Shown here: piece by piece, positions 7,195-8,157 of the stretch
Layout: every line of letters starts with the position of its first letter
How positions within the stretch are numbered: the stretch's first letter is position 1
Origin: Fidelibacterota bacterium
Lineage (GTDB): Bacteria; Fidelibacterota; Marinisomatia; Marinisomatales; TCS55
DNA: 8,157 bases
Assembly (NCBI GenBank): GCA_014239505.1
Contig: JAAZYT010000026.1
Span: 1 to 8,157, forward strand
Direction of reading: 5' to 3'
Made by a program: the position numbers and the translations under genes
Notes under the pieces: model-generated
What the model saw: the letters and a program-made list of their open reading frames with translations, nothing else
Database searches by the model: none
Told to the model about the DNA's origin: nothing

Positions 7195-7200
7195 TTTAAA

Positions 7201-8157
7201 ATGAAAAGATTTACAAAATTTATACTAATCTACCTAATCGGAATTTTTGCAATCAGTGCAAAAGACTATTATATTTATTGTGCAACAGAATCTGAAGATG
7301 AAGTTGCTCTTATTAGATTTGATGGTAAAACAGCATATGTTGAAAAACGAATTCCAGTAGGTGTTTGGCCAGTAGAAATTGAAGGTCCACATGGAATAAC
7401 TGTTTCACCAGATGGTGATTTTTGGTATTTATCAATGGCTCATGGTGTCCCTTATGGACATTTATATAAATACAAAACAGGTACAGATGAAATGGTAGAT
7501 CGTGTTGAATTGGGCCTATTTCCTGCAACAATGGGAATCTCAAATGCTACTGGGTTAATATATATTGTTAACTTCAATCTACATGGAGGCCATACGGAAC
7601 CAAGCACTGTTTCTATTGTTGATCCAGAAGAAATGATTGAAATTGATCGGGTTGAAACAGGGATTATGCCTCATGGTTCTCGACTTTTAAATAATGGTCT
7701 AAAACACTATTCAGTAGCTATGATGTCAGGTATGCTATATGAAATTGATGCGATGACAATGCAGATTACACGTACTCTATCTACTGCGCCACCCAATAAG
7801 AAAATGAATGCTCACAGTGGTCACAATATGAAAAAAATGGATCATAGTAACATGAAAATGGGTAAGAATAAAAGGATGTCAAATAAAGATAAAAAGGGCA
7901 TAGCTGCCATGGGAAAAATGGCCATGGCCAAGATGGATCACAAGATGCCACCAGAGAAACCTACGTGGGTATATCCACATCCGAATGATAATCTAATTTA
8001 TGTAGTGAATAACGGAACGGATAATGTAGTTGAGATTGATGTTAAAAAATGGGAAGTAGTACGAACTTTTAAAACTGACAAAGCTCCTTATAATTGTGAA
8101 GTAAGCCAAGATGGAAAATATCTTGTTGTTACTTATAAAGGAGCGGCTAAAACAGGA
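7201..8157 (+). CDS. Secreted YVTN/YncE-like beta-propeller with Met/His-rich insertion, 5' part
   Basis: The first 319 residues of a gene that runs off the right edge. Residues 1-20 are a signal peptide (MKRFTKF, hydrophobic core, AISA), with no lipobox. The body has YVTN-style propeller repeats: PHGITVSPDG (63-72), ATGLIYIVNF (116-125), MPHGSRLLNNG (156-166), NLIYVVNNGTDNVVEID (264-280) and APYNCEVSQDGKYLVV (295-310). Residues about 199-252 interrupt the repeats with a low-complexity Met/His/Lys segment containing MDHSNM and MDHKM. The propeller family is distinct from the LVIVD genes upstream, although both are secreted propellers. YVTN-type proteins include YncE-like binding proteins and relate in fold to nitrous oxide reductase and cytochrome cd1 propellers; no haem motif (CxxCH) is seen here. 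The 8-bp gap and a ribosome site overlapping the previous stop place it in the same operon. The family call is good; a role in metal handling is inferred only from the insertion. Confidence 0.85.
   Translation, partial: MKRFTKFILIYLIGIFAISAKDYYIYCATESEDEVALIRFDGKTAYVEKRIPVGVWPVEIEGPHGITVSPDGDFWYLSMAHGVPYGHLYKYKTGTDEMVDRVELGLFPATMGISNATGLIYIVNFNLHGGHTEPSTVSIVDPEEMIEIDRVETGIMPHGSRLLNNGLKHYSVAMMSGMLYEIDAMTMQITRTLSTAPPNKKMNAHSGHNMKKMDHSNMKMGKNKRMSNKDKKGIAAMGKMAMAKMDHKMPPEKPTWVYPHPNDNLIYVVNNGTDNVVEIDVKKWEVVRTFKTDKAPYNCEVSQDGKYLVVTYKGAAKTG
7804..7947 (+). other. Met/His/Lys-rich low-complexity insertion (candidate metal-binding segment)
   Basis: Codons 202-249 of the gene at 7201 encode 11 Met and 4 His among many Lys and almost no bulky hydrophobic residues. 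HSGHNM, MDHSNMKM and MDHKM resemble the Met/His motifs of periplasmic copper proteins of the CopA/PcoA type. The segment lies between propeller strands, so it probably forms an exposed loop. Copper or other metal binding is inferred from composition. Confidence 0.6.

Overview
The window is an AT-rich, all-plus-strand stretch of bacterial DNA. It holds a tandem family of secreted proteins followed by a different secreted beta-propeller protein. Every complete gene starts with a Gram-negative-style Sec signal peptide, and two of the three end in a Gly-Gln pair near the likely cleavage point. A GGAG-type ribosome binding site precedes each visible start, which argues mildly against typical Bacteroidota. 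Low GC, large Ig-like plus LVIVD-type secreted proteins and this signal-peptide style would suit an uncultured marine lineage such as Marinimicrobia (SAR406). That placement is a guess; no marker gene is present.

Layout: (1) 1-752, the 3' end of a propeller protein cut by the left edge; (2) 808-2904, a complete paralogue; (3) 3052-5124, a complete paralogue nearly identical to gene 1 over part of its length; (4) 5141-7192, a complete paralogue; (5) 7201 to the right edge, the N-terminal 319 residues of a YVTN-type beta-propeller with a Met/His/Lys-rich insertion. Gaps are 55, 147, 16 and 8 bp. No convincing terminator is visible, so the genes probably form one or two transcription units.

The three complete paralogues share one architecture: signal peptide, three Ig-like (BIG2-like) domains, then an LVIVD-type beta-propeller of about seven blades. 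No lipobox, C-terminal sorting domain or membrane anchor is visible, so they are probably periplasmic or released. By C-terminal sequence they fall into two types that alternate A-B-A-B. Type A (genes 1 and 3) ends in NSGLYCIQLE. Type B (genes 2 and 4) has HNHW in a propeller strand and ends in NNGLWA...GTN. The B copies also share their ribosome-binding leader. This suggests duplication of an A+B pair, followed by gene conversion between the A copies.

The biochemical role is unknown. Conserved histidines in the propellers and the copper-motif-like insertion in gene 5 make a metal-related extracytoplasmic function a testable hypothesis, not a conclusion.
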